DNA of 64,000 nt from the NCBI RefSeq assembly GCF_003864255.1, contig NZ_QWEZ01000002.1, positions 62,001 through 126,000 of the forward strand. The letters are read 5' to 3'. A program made the position numbers and the translations under genes. Under the pieces are notes generated by a model that worked only from the letters and a program-made list of their open reading frames with translations, was not told the origin of the DNA and searched no databases. Origin of the DNA: Aestuariirhabdus litorea (GTDB lineage: Bacteria > Pseudomonadota > Gammaproteobacteria > Pseudomonadales > Aestuariirhabdaceae). Positions 36,997-46,953 of the stretch are shown piece by piece; position 1 is the stretch's first letter, and each line of letters starts with the position of its first letter.

Positions 36997-38850
36997 CTAG
37001 CGCCCCCGTAAGAACAGCTTGTCCAGCTCACCCATGTCGAGCTGGGTCCAGGTGGGGCGACCATGGTTGCACTGGCCACTGCGCTCAGTCACCTCCATAT
37101 CCCGCAACAGGGCGTTCATCTCGGGCAGGGTCAGGCGCCGGTTAGCCCGTACCGACCCATGACAGGCCATGGTGGCCAGGATCTCATGCTGACGAGCCTC
37201 CAGCAGATCGCTGCTACCCTGTTCCATCAAGTCCGCCAACAGGTCCCGCAGCAACTGCTCCACATCGGCGTTGCGCAGTAACGCAGGCAACTGGCGGACC
37301 GTCAGGGTCTCTGGGCCCATCCTTTCCACCTGCATGCCCAGTTGCGCTAACAGCGCCTGCTGCTGCTCAGCGCAATCGGCCTCACGCTGACTCACCGCCA
37401 CTGACACCGGCACCAGCAACGGCTGGCTGGTAATACCCCGGTCCGCCCAGGTCAGCTTCAGCCGTTCGTAGGTGATCCGTTCATGGGCCGCGTGCATATC
37501 CACCAGAATCAGCCCCTGTTGGTTCTCGGCCAGGATATAAACCCCTTTGAGCTGGGCCAGCGCATAACCCAGCGGCGGTACCTCTTCATCGGCCGGCTCC
37601 GACTCCGCCGGTTTAGCGATGCCCCCTGCTGCACCGTTGGTCAGCAGCTGGTCGACGGCCGCATGCATACTGCGGTAGGTGGCCAGCTGATCACTGACCC
37701 TTCCCGCCGGCGGGCGCTCGCTCCAACCACTGGAGGATGCCTGCAGCGCCATGGGCTGCTGCCCCCCAAACTCCCCGGCCGCCAATCCACTGGCCCTAGG
37801 CGCTGGCGATTCGGACAATGGCGACCGCTCCTGGACCTGGTCCTGGGGGCGGACTTCCGCTAACACCCGGTGCAGGGTGCTGAACAGAAAACTGTGTACA
37901 TTGCGCCCATCCCGAAACCGCACCTCGTGCTTGGTGGGGTGCACGTTGACATCCACACCGGTGGGGTCAAGTTCGAGGAAAAGTACAAAGGTGGGGTGGC
38001 GACCGTTATACAACACATCGCGGTACGCCTGGCGCACCGCGTGGGCCACCAGCTTGTCGCGAATGACCCGACCGTTGACGTAAAAATATTGCATATCCGC
38101 CTGGCTGCGGGAGAAGGTGGGTAAACCGACCCACCCCCAAAGACGCAGTCCCGAGGCCTCCACATCGACGCAGACCGCGTTGTCGATAAAGGCGGGACCA
38201 CAGAGCATGGCGATACGACGTTCGCGCTCCAGTTGTGACTCGGCCGGTTTCAATTGATGAACGGTGCGCTGGTTATGGCGCAGGTGGAAGCCCACATCAA
38301 AGCGACTCAACGCCAGCCGCTTGATCACCTCTTCAAGGTGACCAAACTCAGTTTTTTCGGTGCGCAGAAATTTGCGCCGGGCGGGCGTGTTGAAAAACAG
38401 GTCGCGGACCTCAACCGTGGTGCCGCGGGGGTGCGCCGCCGGGAACAACTGGGCTTCCATATCCCGCCCCTCGGTCTGCACCCGCCACCCTTGCTCCTGG
38501 CCTTCCGCCGACGAAGTGAGTGATAACTTACTTACCGAGCTAATACTGGCCAGTGCCTCACCGCGGAAACCGAGACTGCCGACTGCTTCCAGATCCTCCA
38601 GCTCACTGATTTTGCTGGTTGCGTGTCGACTCAGGGCCAGCGGCAACTGATCTTCGGGAATGCCCCAACCGTCGTCGCGGATACGGATCAGTTTGACCCC
38701 GCCCTGCTCAACGTCGATATCGATGCGACGGGCACCGGCATCGAGGCAGTTTTCCAGCAACTCCTTAACCACCGAGGAGGGGCGTTCCACCACCTCTCCC
38801 GCCGCAATCTGGTTCGCCAGGCGAGGGGGCAACAACTGAATCTTTTTCAT
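36997..38850 (-). CDS. mutL: DNA mismatch repair protein MutL (with endonuclease motif)
   Basis: 617 residues. GHKL ATPase at the N-terminus ([48 protein letters not shown]), a Pro/Ser/Ala-rich linker (about 335-425) and a C-terminal dimerisation domain. Residues 451-462 read [12 protein letters not shown], which fits the DxHAxxExxxxE nuclease motif of MutL proteins from MutH-less bacteria; ACHGSVRA and CNHGRPTW near the end complete the usual nuclease-type signature. This implies MutL itself nicks the new strand, unlike E. coli. Confidence 0.97.
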   Translation of the reverse strand: MKKIQLLPPRLANQIAAGEVVERPSSVVKELLENCLDAGARRIDIDVEQGGVKLIRIRDDGWGIPEDQLPLALSRHATSKISELEDLEAVGSLGFRGEALASISSVSKLSLTSSAEGQEQGWRVQTEGRDMEAQLFPAAHPRGTTVEVRDLFFNTPARRKFLRTEKTEFGHLEEVIKRLALSRFDVGFHLRHNQRTVHQLKPAESQLERERRIAMLCGPAFIDNAVCVDVEASGLRLWGWVGLPTFSRSQADMQYFYVNGRVIRDKLVAHAVRQAYRDVLYNGRHPTFVLFLELDPTGVDVNVHPTKHEVRFRDGRNVHSFLFSTLHRVLAEVRPQDQVQERSPLSESPAPRASGLAAGEFGGQQPMALQASSSGWSERPPAGRVSDQLATYRSMHAAVDQLLTNGAAGGIAKPAESEPADEEVPPLGYALAQLKGVYILAENQQGLILVDMHAAHERITYERLKLTWADRGITSQPLLVPVSVAVSQREADCAEQQQALLAQLGMQVERMGPETLTVRQLPALLRNADVEQLLRDLLADLMEQGSSDLLEARQHEILATMACHGSVRANRRLTLPEMNALLRDMEVTERSGQCNHGRPTWTQLDMGELDKLFLRGR

Positions 38851-38925
38851 AGGGGATATACAGGTAAGCAGAACAACAGGGGCCAGTGTACCTGAGCAGG
38901 GGCCGCCCCAACAGGGGCAGCGCTC

Positions 38926-40242
38926 TCAGGGGATCTGTATCACCTGGCCAATGCGCAGGAGATCCGCGTCAAGCTTGTTGTGCTGGCGCAGGCTGGCGAC
39001 CGACACGCGATAGCGCGACGCGATGGAGGAGAGGGTGTCACCCCGCGCGATCACATGGTGCTGCTGGTTGCCCCGCTTATGGCCGGCCAGGTAGGTTCCC
39101 GGGGGAGGGGTTCGGGTAAAGTAGCGCTTGACCCCGTTGAAGATCGAGCGGGCCAGGCGCTTCTGGTGGGCGTCACTGGCCAGGTTCTTGCCATCGGTCG
39201 GGTTGGTGATAAAGCCGGTCTCCACCAGAATCGACGGAATATCGGGCGACTTCAATACCACAAAGGCAGCCTGCTCCACCCGCCGCTTGTGGAGGCGGTT
39301 GACTTGCCCCACCTCCTTCAGCACTTCGGACCCGGCGTCCAGGCTTGCGGAGAGGCTCGCGGTCATCGACAGGTCCAGCAGCACTCCCGCCAGTACCGAG
39401 TCCTTGTCATCCAGGCTCACGCCGCCCACGCCCCCGATCAGGTCCGAACTGTTCTCGCTGCTGGCTAACCAGCGAGCGGTCTCCGAGGTTGCGCCGCGCT
39501 GCGAGATGGCAAACACCGAAGCGCCGTTGGCCTTGCGGTCCTTGAAGGCGTCCGCGTGGATGGAGACCAGCAGGTCCGCATTGGCCTCACGGGCACGCTG
39601 GGTTCGCTTGCGCAACCCGACGTAATAGTCCCCGGTGCGAACCAACACCGGCTTGAAGCCGGGCTCAGCCTCCAGCAGCTTGGCCAGTTCACGGGCGATC
39701 TTGAGTACCACCTCCTTCTCTTTGAGCCCCCGATAGCCGATCGCACCCGGGTCCTCTCCCCCGTGGCCTGCATCGATCGCGATGATCACATCCGCTGATC
39801 GGGAGGCGCCGGGCGCCACCACCTCCTCGACGGTTTTGACCGAGGATCTCTGCTGGTCATCCAGGTCCAGCACCAGGCGGTGACCATAGGAGGCGTTTGG
39901 CTTCAGCAGAAAGCTACGGGGCTTAACGCTGGCGTTGAGGTCCAATACGATGCGCAGGTCCTTGCCGTTACGGGGCGCCCAGCGCAGCTGCTTCACCGGG
40001 GTATTGTCGGTCGCCAGCTTGCTCACCGCAGACGACATTTCAGCGCCGCTGAGATCAATAACCAGCCGGTCCGGGTTCTTGAGGGGAAACAGGCTGTGCT
40101 CAACCGGAGCGCTGAGGTCGAACACCAGGCGGGTACTGTCGGGTGCCCGCCAGATACGCATACTTTCCACGCTTGCCCCCCAGGCAAGGCTGGACAGCAT
40201 CAGCTGAATCCACAGGACAGATCCCCATCCGAGCCATCTCAT
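38926..40242 (-). CDS. amiB: N-acetylmuramoyl-L-alanine amidase (AmiB/AmiC type) with AMIN and LysM domains
   Basis: 438 residues from MRWLGWGSVLWIQ; its ATG overlaps the tsaE stop by one base. Signal peptide about 1-23; AMIN domain about 25-130; zinc amidase domain about 150-375 with IAIDAGHGGEDPGA, the Glu in LKEKEVVL, VSIHADAF and LVETGFITNP; one LysM at the C-terminus (HVIARGDTLSSIASRYRVSV). It cuts stem peptides off glycan strands at the septum during daughter cell separation. The LysM at the end resembles E. coli AmiB rather than AmiC. No autoinhibition helix was examined in detail. Confidence 0.94.
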   Translation of the reverse strand: MRWLGWGSVLWIQLMLSSLAWGASVESMRIWRAPDSTRLVFDLSAPVEHSLFPLKNPDRLVIDLSGAEMSSAVSKLATDNTPVKQLRWAPRNGKDLRIVLDLNASVKPRSFLLKPNASYGHRLVLDLDDQQRSSVKTVEEVVAPGASRSADVIIAIDAGHGGEDPGAIGYRGLKEKEVVLKIARELAKLLEAEPGFKPVLVRTGDYYVGLRKRTQRAREANADLLVSIHADAFKDRKANGASVFAISQRGATSETARWLASSENSSDLIGGVGGVSLDDKDSVLAGVLLDLSMTASLSASLDAGSEVLKEVGQVNRLHKRRVEQAAFVVLKSPDIPSILVETGFITNPTDGKNLASDAHQKRLARSIFNGVKRYFTRTPPPGTYLAGHKRGNQQHHVIARGDTLSSIASRYRVSVASLRQHNKLDADLLRIGQVIQIP

Positions 40243-40724
40243 CACACCTGGCCTCCCCAATGCGCTTGTACCGCTTCCAGCATCTGCTCCCCTCGGGGGC
40301 TATTGGCCAGCAGCTGCAGCTGCCGCCCCGGCGAGCTGACTTCAATCCGCACCTCAAGATCCGCTGCGGGCAACCAGCCCTCCCCCCGCTGAGGCCACTC
40401 GATCAGGCAGAGTGCGCCGCCGGAGAGATAGTCCCGCACCCCCAGAAACTCGAGCTCTTCAGGGTCGGCAAGGCGATAAAGATCAAAATGGTAGATCGCT
40501 CCACGCTCCAGTTCGTAAGGTTCCACCAGGGTGTAGGTCGGGCTCTTGACGGCGCCTGTATAGCCCAGAGACCGCACCAACCCCCGACTCAGGGTGGTTT
40601 TACCGGCCCCCAGGTCGCCTTGCAGGTAGATCACCCCCTCGAGCCCGCTGGAATCCGCCAGTACAGCGCCCAGCTCAATCATCTGCTGCTCATCGGAAAT
40701 ATATAGATTCAAGGAGTTAGGCAT
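40242..40724 (-). CDS. tsaE: tRNA threonylcarbamoyladenosine biosynthesis ATPase TsaE
   Basis: 160 residues. Walker A LQGDLGAGKTTLSRGLVR (about 36-53), the switch-like SPTYTLVEPY, and IEWPQRGEGWLP. Helper ATPase for the TsaB-TsaD complex that makes t6A37 in ANN-reading tRNAs. Placed between nnr (5 bases upstream) and amiB, the conserved nnr-tsaE-amiB-mutL order. Confidence 0.96.
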   Translation of the reverse strand: MPNSLNLYISDEQQMIELGAVLADSSGLEGVIYLQGDLGAGKTTLSRGLVRSLGYTGAVKSPTYTLVEPYELERGAIYHFDLYRLADPEELEFLGVRDYLSGGALCLIEWPQRGEGWLPAADLEVRIEVSSPGRQLQLLANSPRGEQMLEAVQAHWGGQV

Positions 40725-40729
40725 GCAAT

Positions 40730-42235
40730 CTAACCAACACCATTAACGTATTTGCGTATTTGTACCAGTAAATCGGTCGCCAGCAAACCTCTCACCCCCT
40801 GCTCAAGGGCAACCCGGTCCGCCGCTGCACTGTGCAACCAGCATCCCAACAGGGCCGCTTCCAGTGTCGCCACCCCCTGCGCCAGCAACGATCCGATCAC
40901 CCCCGACAACAGGTCCCCCATCCCCCCGACTGCCATGGCGGGATTACCTGCGCGACATAGCTGCGCCGTTCCCTGGGGGCCCGCCACCAGGGAGCCAGCC
41001 CCTTTGAGCACCACCACGTCCCCCCACTGCTTCTGCAGCCGGGCCACCGCCGCAAAGCGATCCCGCTGCACCTCGTGACTGCTGCAGGCCAGCAGCCTGG
41101 CCGCCTCTCCCGGATGCGGTGTAAGCACACACTCGCTCTCCAGACCATTGAGTAACTGGGGCTGATCCGCCAACAGATTGAGGGCATCGGCATCAAGCAA
41201 CAGCGGTAACCCGCTGGCCAGTGCGCACTCCAACAAGTTAACCGCCCAATCGTCCTGCCCCAAACCCGGTCCCACCACCAGCGCACTCTTACCGACAAGC
41301 AGCGACTGTAGCTGATCGGCATCCTCAACCCCTCGCGCCATCAACTCGGGCCGACGCGCGAGCATGGCCGCAATGTGTTCAGCGCGGGTCGCGACCGATA
41401 CCAGCCCGCTGCCGGCATAGAGTGCCGCCTCGGCAGCCAGGATGGCGGCCCCACCCATACCGTGATTTCCCCCTACGACCAGCAGGTGCCCATGGCGCCC
41501 CTTATGGGCATCGGGCCGACGCCGGGGAAGGTTCGCCAATAGCGGCGCCGGATCAATCGCCTGCAGGTCGGCGGGTAATTGGCGAAATAACTGGGAAGGG
41601 ACGTCGAGGTCATCGTACAGCAGCTCACCGCAGCAGAGGGGACCAGCGGCGGTGAACAGCCCACGCTTGAGGGCGATAAAGGTTACTGTCAGGTCAGCCC
41701 GCACGGCACAACCGAGTTCGGCTCCGCTATCGGCACTCAAACCCGAGGGGATATCCACCGCCAGCACAGGCGAAGCAGACGCATTGATCGCCTCGATGGC
41801 CGCGCGGTAATCCCCCTGCACCTCACCCTTAAGGCCCGTTCCCAGCAGGGCGTCCACCAGCAGCCCCTCCTCCGGCAATTCGAGATCCCGCTGCCAGGGC
41901 TGCATGGGCACCCCCTGCTCAGAGGCCAGCTGCCAGGAACGCTGCGCATCCCCTCGCAGTCTGGCGGGATCGCCCACACTCACTACCGACACCTGCAACC
42001 CGGCCTGGCGGGCCAGCGCCGCCAGCAGGTAACCGTCACCAGCGTTGTTACCCGACCCACAGAGGACACAGAGTGAGGATTCCCCACCATAGTGCTCCAG
42101 CAGGCTGTCCAGGCAGCTTTGCGCTGCCCGGCGCATCAAGTCAAAGCCGGAGATGCCATGACCCTCAATGGCCAGCCGATCCAGTTCCCTGACTTGCTCC
42201 GCTCGATAAAGCCCCTGTGGTAGACTGCGCTTCAT
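40730..42235 (-). CDS. nnr: Bifunctional NAD(P)H-hydrate epimerase / dehydratase
   Basis: 501 residues. N-terminal YjeF epimerase (about 1-215; CGSGNNAGDGYLLAALA, VDALLGTGLKGEV, VDIPSGLSADSG) fused to the C-terminal ADP-dependent dehydratase of the ribokinase fold (about 230-501; GGNHGMGGAAILAAEAAL, GPGLGQDDW, LTPHPGEAARLL, GGMGDLLSGVIGSLLAQG). The pair repairs NADHX and NADPHX. Divergent from queG with 65 bases between start codons. Confidence 0.96.
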   Translation of the reverse strand: MKRSLPQGLYRAEQVRELDRLAIEGHGISGFDLMRRAAQSCLDSLLEHYGGESSLCVLCGSGNNAGDGYLLAALARQAGLQVSVVSVGDPARLRGDAQRSWQLASEQGVPMQPWQRDLELPEEGLLVDALLGTGLKGEVQGDYRAAIEAINASASPVLAVDIPSGLSADSGAELGCAVRADLTVTFIALKRGLFTAAGPLCCGELLYDDLDVPSQLFRQLPADLQAIDPAPLLANLPRRRPDAHKGRHGHLLVVGGNHGMGGAAILAAEAALYAGSGLVSVATRAEHIAAMLARRPELMARGVEDADQLQSLLVGKSALVVGPGLGQDDWAVNLLECALASGLPLLLDADALNLLADQPQLLNGLESECVLTPHPGEAARLLACSSHEVQRDRFAAVARLQKQWGDVVVLKGAGSLVAGPQGTAQLCRAGNPAMAVGGMGDLLSGVIGSLLAQGVATLEAALLGCWLHSAAADRVALEQGVRGLLATDLLVQIRKYVNGVG

Positions 42236-42300
42236 CCGTCACCCCGGCCTCGCTGTTATTCGCTGCAGTATGCCAGAAACCGACCACCCTCATCGACCCC

Positions 42301-43374
42301 ATGCCCAACAAACCCGATATCGATTACCAACAGCTCGCCGCGGACATCCATCGCTGGGGCAGAGAGCTGGGTTTCCAGCAGATCGGCATCGGCCCTGTCG
42401 AGCTGGATGAGCATGAACAGCACCTGCAACACTGGCTGGAGCAGGGTTACCACGGAGAGATGGACTATCTGGCACGACACGGAAACCTGCGCAGTCGACC
42501 GGCGGAGCTGTTACCCGGCACGCTGAGGGTAATCAGCGCCCGTATCGATTACCTGCCCCCGGAGACCGACTGCATCCGCATCCTCAACAACCCCGAAAAA
42601 GCCTACCTGTCGCGCTACGCCCTTGGACGCGACTATCACAAGCTGGTACGCAAACGCCTGACCCAGCTCGGTAAACAGATTGAGGCGGTGGTCGGGCAGC
42701 ACGGTTACCGCGCCTTCGTCGATAGTGCGCCGGTGCTGGAACGTGCCCTCGGCAGCCGTAGCGGGCTGGGGTGGATCGGCAAAAACACCATGCTCATCAA
42801 CCGGCAGGCCGGTTCCTGGTTTTTCCTCGGGGAGCTGTTTACCGACCTTCCGCTGCCCCTGGACAGCGCCGACGATGCTGACCATTGCGGCCGCTGCTCT
42901 CGCTGCCTTGAGGTGTGCCCTACCCGGGCGTTTGTAAATGCCCACCAGCTCGACGCCCGGCGCTGTATCTCCTACCTGACCATCGAACTCAAGGGAGCCA
43001 TCCCCATGGAGTTGCGCGAAGCGATGGGAAACCGGGTGTTTGGGTGCGACGACTGCCAGTTGGTGTGTCCCTGGAACCGGTTTGCCAAGGCCAGTCCAGA
43101 AAGCGATTTTCGCCCGCGTCACCAACTCGACAGCAGCGACCTGGCCGACCTCTTCGGGTGGAGCGAGACCGAGTTCCTGGATCGGACCGCCGGGTCCCCC
43201 ATCCGCCGCAGTGGCTACAGCGGCTGGCTACGCAACCTGGCCGTCGGGTTGGGCAACGCCCCCTCTTCACCGCGTGTGATCGAGGCGCTGCGTGCGCGAC
43301 GCCACTATCCCGAGCCGATGGTTCGCGAGCATATCCAGTGGGCGCTGGCGCGCCACGGCATCACTCCAGATTGA
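42301..43374 (+). CDS. queG: Epoxyqueuosine reductase QueG
   Basis: 357 residues from [14 protein letters not shown]-terminal cobalamin-binding part ([43 protein letters not shown]), then ferredoxin-like clusters [13 protein letters not shown] and [13 protein letters not shown] for two [4Fe-4S] centres. Last step of queuosine synthesis in tRNA. The open frame extends 28 codons upstream into the divergent nnr gene, but homology starts at 42301; no good Shine-Dalgarno site. Its 3' end overlaps the convergent orn gene by 14 bases. Confidence 0.95.
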   Translation: MPNKPDIDYQQLAADIHRWGRELGFQQIGIGPVELDEHEQHLQHWLEQGYHGEMDYLARHGNLRSRPAELLPGTLRVISARIDYLPPETDCIRILNNPEKAYLSRYALGRDYHKLVRKRLTQLGKQIEAVVGQHGYRAFVDSAPVLERALGSRSGLGWIGKNTMLINRQAGSWFFLGELFTDLPLPLDSADDADHCGRCSRCLEVCPTRAFVNAHQLDARRCISYLTIELKGAIPMELREAMGNRVFGCDDCQLVCPWNRFAKASPESDFRPRHQLDSSDLADLFGWSETEFLDRTAGSPIRRSGYSGWLRNLAVGLGNAPSSPRVIEALRARRHYPEPMVREHIQWALARHGITPD

Positions 43375-43906
43375 GGAAGTGTTCGCGGTAGTAGCGCAGC
43401 TCTTCGATCGATTCCCGAATATCGTCAAGGGCCAGGTGGGTCGCCTTCTTGGTGAGGCCGTTGAGGATCTGTGGCTTCCAGCGCCGTGCCAGCTCCTTGA
43501 GGGTGCTGACATCAAGGTAGCGGTAGTGGAAATAGGCCTCCAGCTCCGGCATATAACGCTCCAGGAAGCGACGGTCCTGGCCGATGGTATTGCCGCAGAT
43601 GGGCGAACTCTTGGGGTCGGTGTGCTGGCGCAAAAACTCGAGGGTGATCTGCTCGGCCTCGGCCTCGCTGATGGTGCTGTCGATCACCCGCTGGGTCAGG
43701 CCACTGGCACCGTGGGTACGGGTACACCACTCATCCATGGCCTCAATCAACGCCGGCGGCTGGTGAACTGCCATCACCGGGCCTTCGGCGATCACGTTCA
43801 GCTGGGGGTCGGTCACAATGGTGGCGATCTCGATGATACGATCCGCCTCCGGGTCAAGGCCGGTCATCTCGAGATCGATCCAGATCAGGTTTTCCGCTTT
43901 AGACAT
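43361..43906 (-). CDS. orn: Oligoribonuclease
   Basis: 181 residues, DEDDh exonuclease. [20 protein letters not shown] holds the first Asp and Glu; the conserved His and last Asp lie in [20 protein letters not shown]. Degrades 2-5 nt RNAs, including pGpG, the linear product of c-di-GMP breakdown, so it also serves the GGDEF/EAL proteins found in this window. 41 bases separate it from divergent rsgA. Confidence 0.97.
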   Translation of the reverse strand: MSKAENLIWIDLEMTGLDPEADRIIEIATIVTDPQLNVIAEGPVMAVHQPPALIEAMDEWCTRTHGASGLTQRVIDSTISEAEAEQITLEFLRQHTDPKSSPICGNTIGQDRRFLERYMPELEAYFHYRYLDVSTLKELARRWKPQILNGLTKKATHLALDDIRESIEELRYYREHFLNLE

Positions 43907-43947
43907 CCACAGCTCTCCGGTTGATAACGCGCAAAAGCTCCATAATA

Positions 43948-45000
43948 ATGCCCAAGGCGCCCAGCCGTAAACGAAACAAGGACACTCCCCTGAGCAAAAG
44001 ACGTCTTAACCGCCGGCAGAACTGGCGTATCCAGAAGATCCAGCAGGAACGCACCAAACGAGCCGAGGCGCGGGAGGACAGGGTCCAGGAACAACTCCAG
44101 GCCGGTGAACTGGGGGGCGAACAGATGGGTACCGTGATCGCCCACTACGGCAGCCAGCTGGATATTGAACCGGCCGACCAACCCGACACCCTGTATCGAT
44201 GCCACCTGCGAGCCAACCTGCCGCCACTGGTGACCGGTGACCGAGTCATCTGGCGCGCGGGCAGCGACCTGAGCGGCGTCGTGGTGGCGGTACAGGAGCG
44301 CGACTCGGAGCTCTGCCGCCCCGACAGCCGCGGGCAGCTGAAGCCGGTGGCCGCCAACATCGATTACATCGTGCAGGTCATTGCCCCCCTGCCGACACCC
44401 CACCCCAACCTGATCGACCGCTATCTGGTCGCCGCTGAAGCGGTCGGCATCGAGCCTGTGATCCTGTTCAACAAGATCGACCTGCTGAACGACAGCAATC
44501 GAGACCACTTTGATCAGCTGCTGGATCGATACCAATCGATCGGCTACCGGGTCATTCACGCTTCGACCCACTCCAGCACCGGACTCGAGGAGATCAAGGG
44601 GCTACTAAAAGGGCACACCAGCGTTTTCGTGGGCCAGTCAGGGGTAGGCAAGTCCTCACTGATCAACGCCCTGCTGCCGGGGGTCGATATCCGTGTCGGC
44701 GCCCTGTCGGAACAGACTGGCAAGGGCACTCACACCACCACCGCCGCCCGCCTGTTTCACTTCCCGGCCGGAGGCAACCTGATTGACTCCCCCGGCATCC
44801 GCGAATTTGGCCTCGGTCATATCGACCAGGCGACCCTGATTGAGGGTTTTCGGGAATTTCGCCCCTTCCTGGGCTACTGCCGCTTCCGCGACTGCCAACA
44901 TGAGCAGGAACCTGGCTGCGCATTGCTGGAGGCGCTGGCGGAGGGCAAGATCAGCCAGAAGCGGCTCGACAGCTATCGCCATATCCTTTCCGGAAACTGA
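43948..45000 (+). CDS. rsgA: Small-subunit ribosome biogenesis GTPase RsgA
   Basis: 350 residues from [13 protein letters not shown]. Basic N-terminus, OB fold ([14 protein letters not shown]), then a circularly permuted G domain with NKID (G4) before [14 protein letters not shown] (G1) and DSPGIREFG (G3). C-terminal zinc finger: [15 protein letters not shown]. Late-stage 30S maturation factor. An upstream in-frame TTG at 43921 exists but the family start fits 43948. Next gene, motB, is convergent, 30 bases away. Confidence 0.96.
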   Translation: MPKAPSRKRNKDTPLSKRRLNRRQNWRIQKIQQERTKRAEAREDRVQEQLQAGELGGEQMGTVIAHYGSQLDIEPADQPDTLYRCHLRANLPPLVTGDRVIWRAGSDLSGVVVAVQERDSELCRPDSRGQLKPVAANIDYIVQVIAPLPTPHPNLIDRYLVAAEAVGIEPVILFNKIDLLNDSNRDHFDQLLDRYQSIGYRVIHASTHSSTGLEEIKGLLKGHTSVFVGQSGVGKSSLINALLPGVDIRVGALSEQTGKGTHTTTAARLFHFPAGGNLIDSPGIREFGLGHIDQATLIEGFREFRPFLGYCRFRDCQHEQEPGCALLEALAEGKISQKRLDSYRHILSGN

Positions 45001-45030
45001 CTTCAGGGCAGGGCCCTGCGAGATTCCAGG

Positions 45031-45987
45031 CTAAAAGTTCTGGTCGGGCGGCAACTGATTCTGCTCGGCGCGCTGGCGGGCATCAAACAGGTTGCTGCGC
45101 TCCTGTTGACGCACCTCGGGCGCCTTTCCGGCACGTTTTTCCAAGCCACCGGCCATACGCTCGATGTTGTTCTGGGTGCGTTTGCTCATGATCAGGATGT
45201 CGATACGCCGGTTGACCGGGTTGGTCGGGTTGGCGGTATCGAACAGGATGGACTCGCCATAGCCCACCACCTGGGCAATCTGGGCATCCCTAATACCGCC
45301 AAACAGCAGGGTGCGGCGGGCCGTGTTGGCACGAGCCGCCGACAGCTCCCAGTTACCCACCCCTTCATCATTCATGAAGGGGGTGGCATCGGTGTGGCCA
45401 CTGATGCTGATCTTGTTGGGTACCGAGCCAATCAGGGGGGCAATCTCCAGCAGGATATCCTCGAAATAGTACTTCAGAGTCGAACTGCCGCTGTCAAACA
45501 TCGGCCGCTGGCTGTCGTCGACCACCTGAATACGCAAGCCATCGGGGGTGATCTCCATGATCAGCTGATCCTTAAAGCGACGCAGCATCTCATTTTCTTC
45601 CACCTTCGCCTGCAATTCGCTCAGCAACGACTCCAGCCGGGTCTCCTCAATCTGGTCAGCAATTGAGGTGATCTCCTCCGCGTCCAGCCGCTTGGCATCC
45701 TCCTCATCCATGGGGGCACCTATTCCCTCCCCCTTGGTCACGGCCGCCGAGCCCCCCAGATCGATCACGTAGGGGCTGGCACTCTTGCTGAAGCCGGCAG
45801 GATCATGAAAGAAGCCGGCAATGGCCATCTTCTGCTCGGGTGTGGTTTGCGAGGTCAGCCAGAGCACCAGAAAGAACGCCATCATCGCCGTAGCAAAGTC
45901 GGCAAAAGCGATCTTCCAGGAGCCTCCGTGGTGCTTATGGCGCCCCTTGCGAACCCGCTTGATGATGATGGATTGGTCTTTATCCAA
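45031..45987 (-). CDS. motB: Flagellar stator protein MotB
   Basis: 318 residues. Basic N-terminus (KRVRKGRHKHHGGSWKIA), a single membrane helix starting at FADFATAMMAFFLVLWLTSQ with the proton-carrying Asp30, a plug/linker region, and the OmpA-like peptidoglycan-binding domain (ISISGHTDATPF, NWELSAARANTARR, NRRIDILIMSK). Anchors the stator to the cell wall. It follows motA after two bases. The basic motif and Asp match proton-driven rather than PomB-type sodium stators, which is inference. Confidence 0.96.
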   Translation of the reverse strand: MDKDQSIIIKRVRKGRHKHHGGSWKIAFADFATAMMAFFLVLWLTSQTTPEQKMAIAGFFHDPAGFSKSASPYVIDLGGSAAVTKGEGIGAPMDEEDAKRLDAEEITSIADQIEETRLESLLSELQAKVEENEMLRRFKDQLIMEITPDGLRIQVVDDSQRPMFDSGSSTLKYYFEDILLEIAPLIGSVPNKISISGHTDATPFMNDEGVGNWELSAARANTARRTLLFGGIRDAQIAQVVGYGESILFDTANPTNPVNRRIDILIMSKRTQNNIERMAGGLEKRAGKAPEVRQQERSNLFDARQRAEQNQLPPDQNF

Positions 45988-45989
45988 GA

Positions 45990-46841
45990 TTATCGACCCC
46001 GGACATGGTTCTCCAGCTCGGTAAAGCTGGGGCGAGAATCGCTATAGATCGCCTTACGCCCAAATTCCACCGCCAACGCGGGCGGCATACCACCCAGCGA
46101 GGAGACCAGGCAGGCCTTGACGGTTTCATACCCGTTCAGTTCCTCCTGCGCCCCCTGCTCCAGGGCAGTACCCAGCGGGCCGACAAAACCATAGGCGGCC
46201 AAAATACCAATAAAGGTTCCCACCAGGGCAGCTGCGACGTGGGCTCCCAACTCCTCGGGAGGGCCGGCAATCCCCTCCATGGAGATCACAATACCCAGCA
46301 CCGCCGCCACGATACCAAAGCCGGGCAAGGCATCGGCTACCTTAATGACGGCCGAGCCAGGGCGCTCCAGCTCCTCAAGACGGGTCTCAATCTCCATATC
46401 GAAGAGCGACTCCAGCTCGTGGGGCGCCATGTTGCCCGACGACATCAATCTCAGGTAGTCGGCAATGAAATCGGTCAGCTGCCTGTCTTTCAAAATCGCG
46501 GGATAACGGGTAAACACTGCGCTGGAATCCGGGTCGTCGACATCGGCCTCAATTGACATCATGCCGTCGCGCCGACTCTTATTGAGGAGATCGTACAGCA
46601 GCCCGAGCAGGTCCATATAGAAAGCACGATTGAAGCGGCTACCGAAAAACAGGTTGGGCAAGCGCTTGAGTACGGATAACTGCACACTCCAGGGGTTGGA
46701 GATCATAAAACCGCCCAACGCAGCCCCACCGATAATCAGCAGCTCGAAGGGTTGCCAAAGCGCCAGCAGCTTACCGTGGGACAGCACAAAGCCCCCCAGC
46801 ACACTCGCTATGACAATCAGTATCCCAAGCAGCTTGAGCAT
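45990..46841 (-). CDS. motA: Flagellar stator protein MotA
   Basis: 283 residues, four membrane helices (MLKLLGILIVIASVLGGFVL; LLIIGGAALGGFMI; two more after residue 165) with the Pro-rich loop LPGFGIVAAVLGIVISMEGI. Cytoplasmic loop about 70-165 contains the charged residues that act on FliG. Forms the proton channel with MotB. Likely sigma-70 promoter at 46894-46922, overlapping that of the divergent HDOD gene. Confidence 0.96.
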   Translation of the reverse strand: MLKLLGILIVIASVLGGFVLSHGKLLALWQPFELLIIGGAALGGFMISNPWSVQLSVLKRLPNLFFGSRFNRAFYMDLLGLLYDLLNKSRRDGMMSIEADVDDPDSSAVFTRYPAILKDRQLTDFIADYLRLMSSGNMAPHELESLFDMEIETRLEELERPGSAVIKVADALPGFGIVAAVLGIVISMEGIAGPPEELGAHVAAALVGTFIGILAAYGFVGPLGTALEQGAQEELNGYETVKACLVSSLGGMPPALAVEFGRKAIYSDSRPSFTELENHVRGR

Positions 46842-46893
46842 ATATTCTTCCTGCCCTCAAAAGCGCTCCAGCGCCTGTTGTTACGGGAAAATA

Positions 46894-46922
46894 ACCATAT
46901 AATGAGTTAACCCTTTAATCAA
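46894..46922 (-). promoter_or_regulatory. Putative motAB promoter
   Basis: Minus strand TTGATT (46922-46917), a 17-base spacer and TATGGT (46899-46894); 52 bases before the motA ATG. No sigma-28 (TAAA-N15-GCCGATAA) match is visible. Confidence 0.5.
46898..46903 (+). promoter_or_regulatory. Putative -10 box of the HDOD gene, overlapping the motA -10
   Basis: Plus strand TATAAT, sharing two bases with the minus-strand TATGGT of motA. The -35 (CTGTTG, 17 bases upstream) is weak. 51 bases before the HDOD gene's ATG. Confidence 0.4.
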
Positions 46923-46953
46923 CGACCGGCGCACAGCGACAACGAACCCCTCA

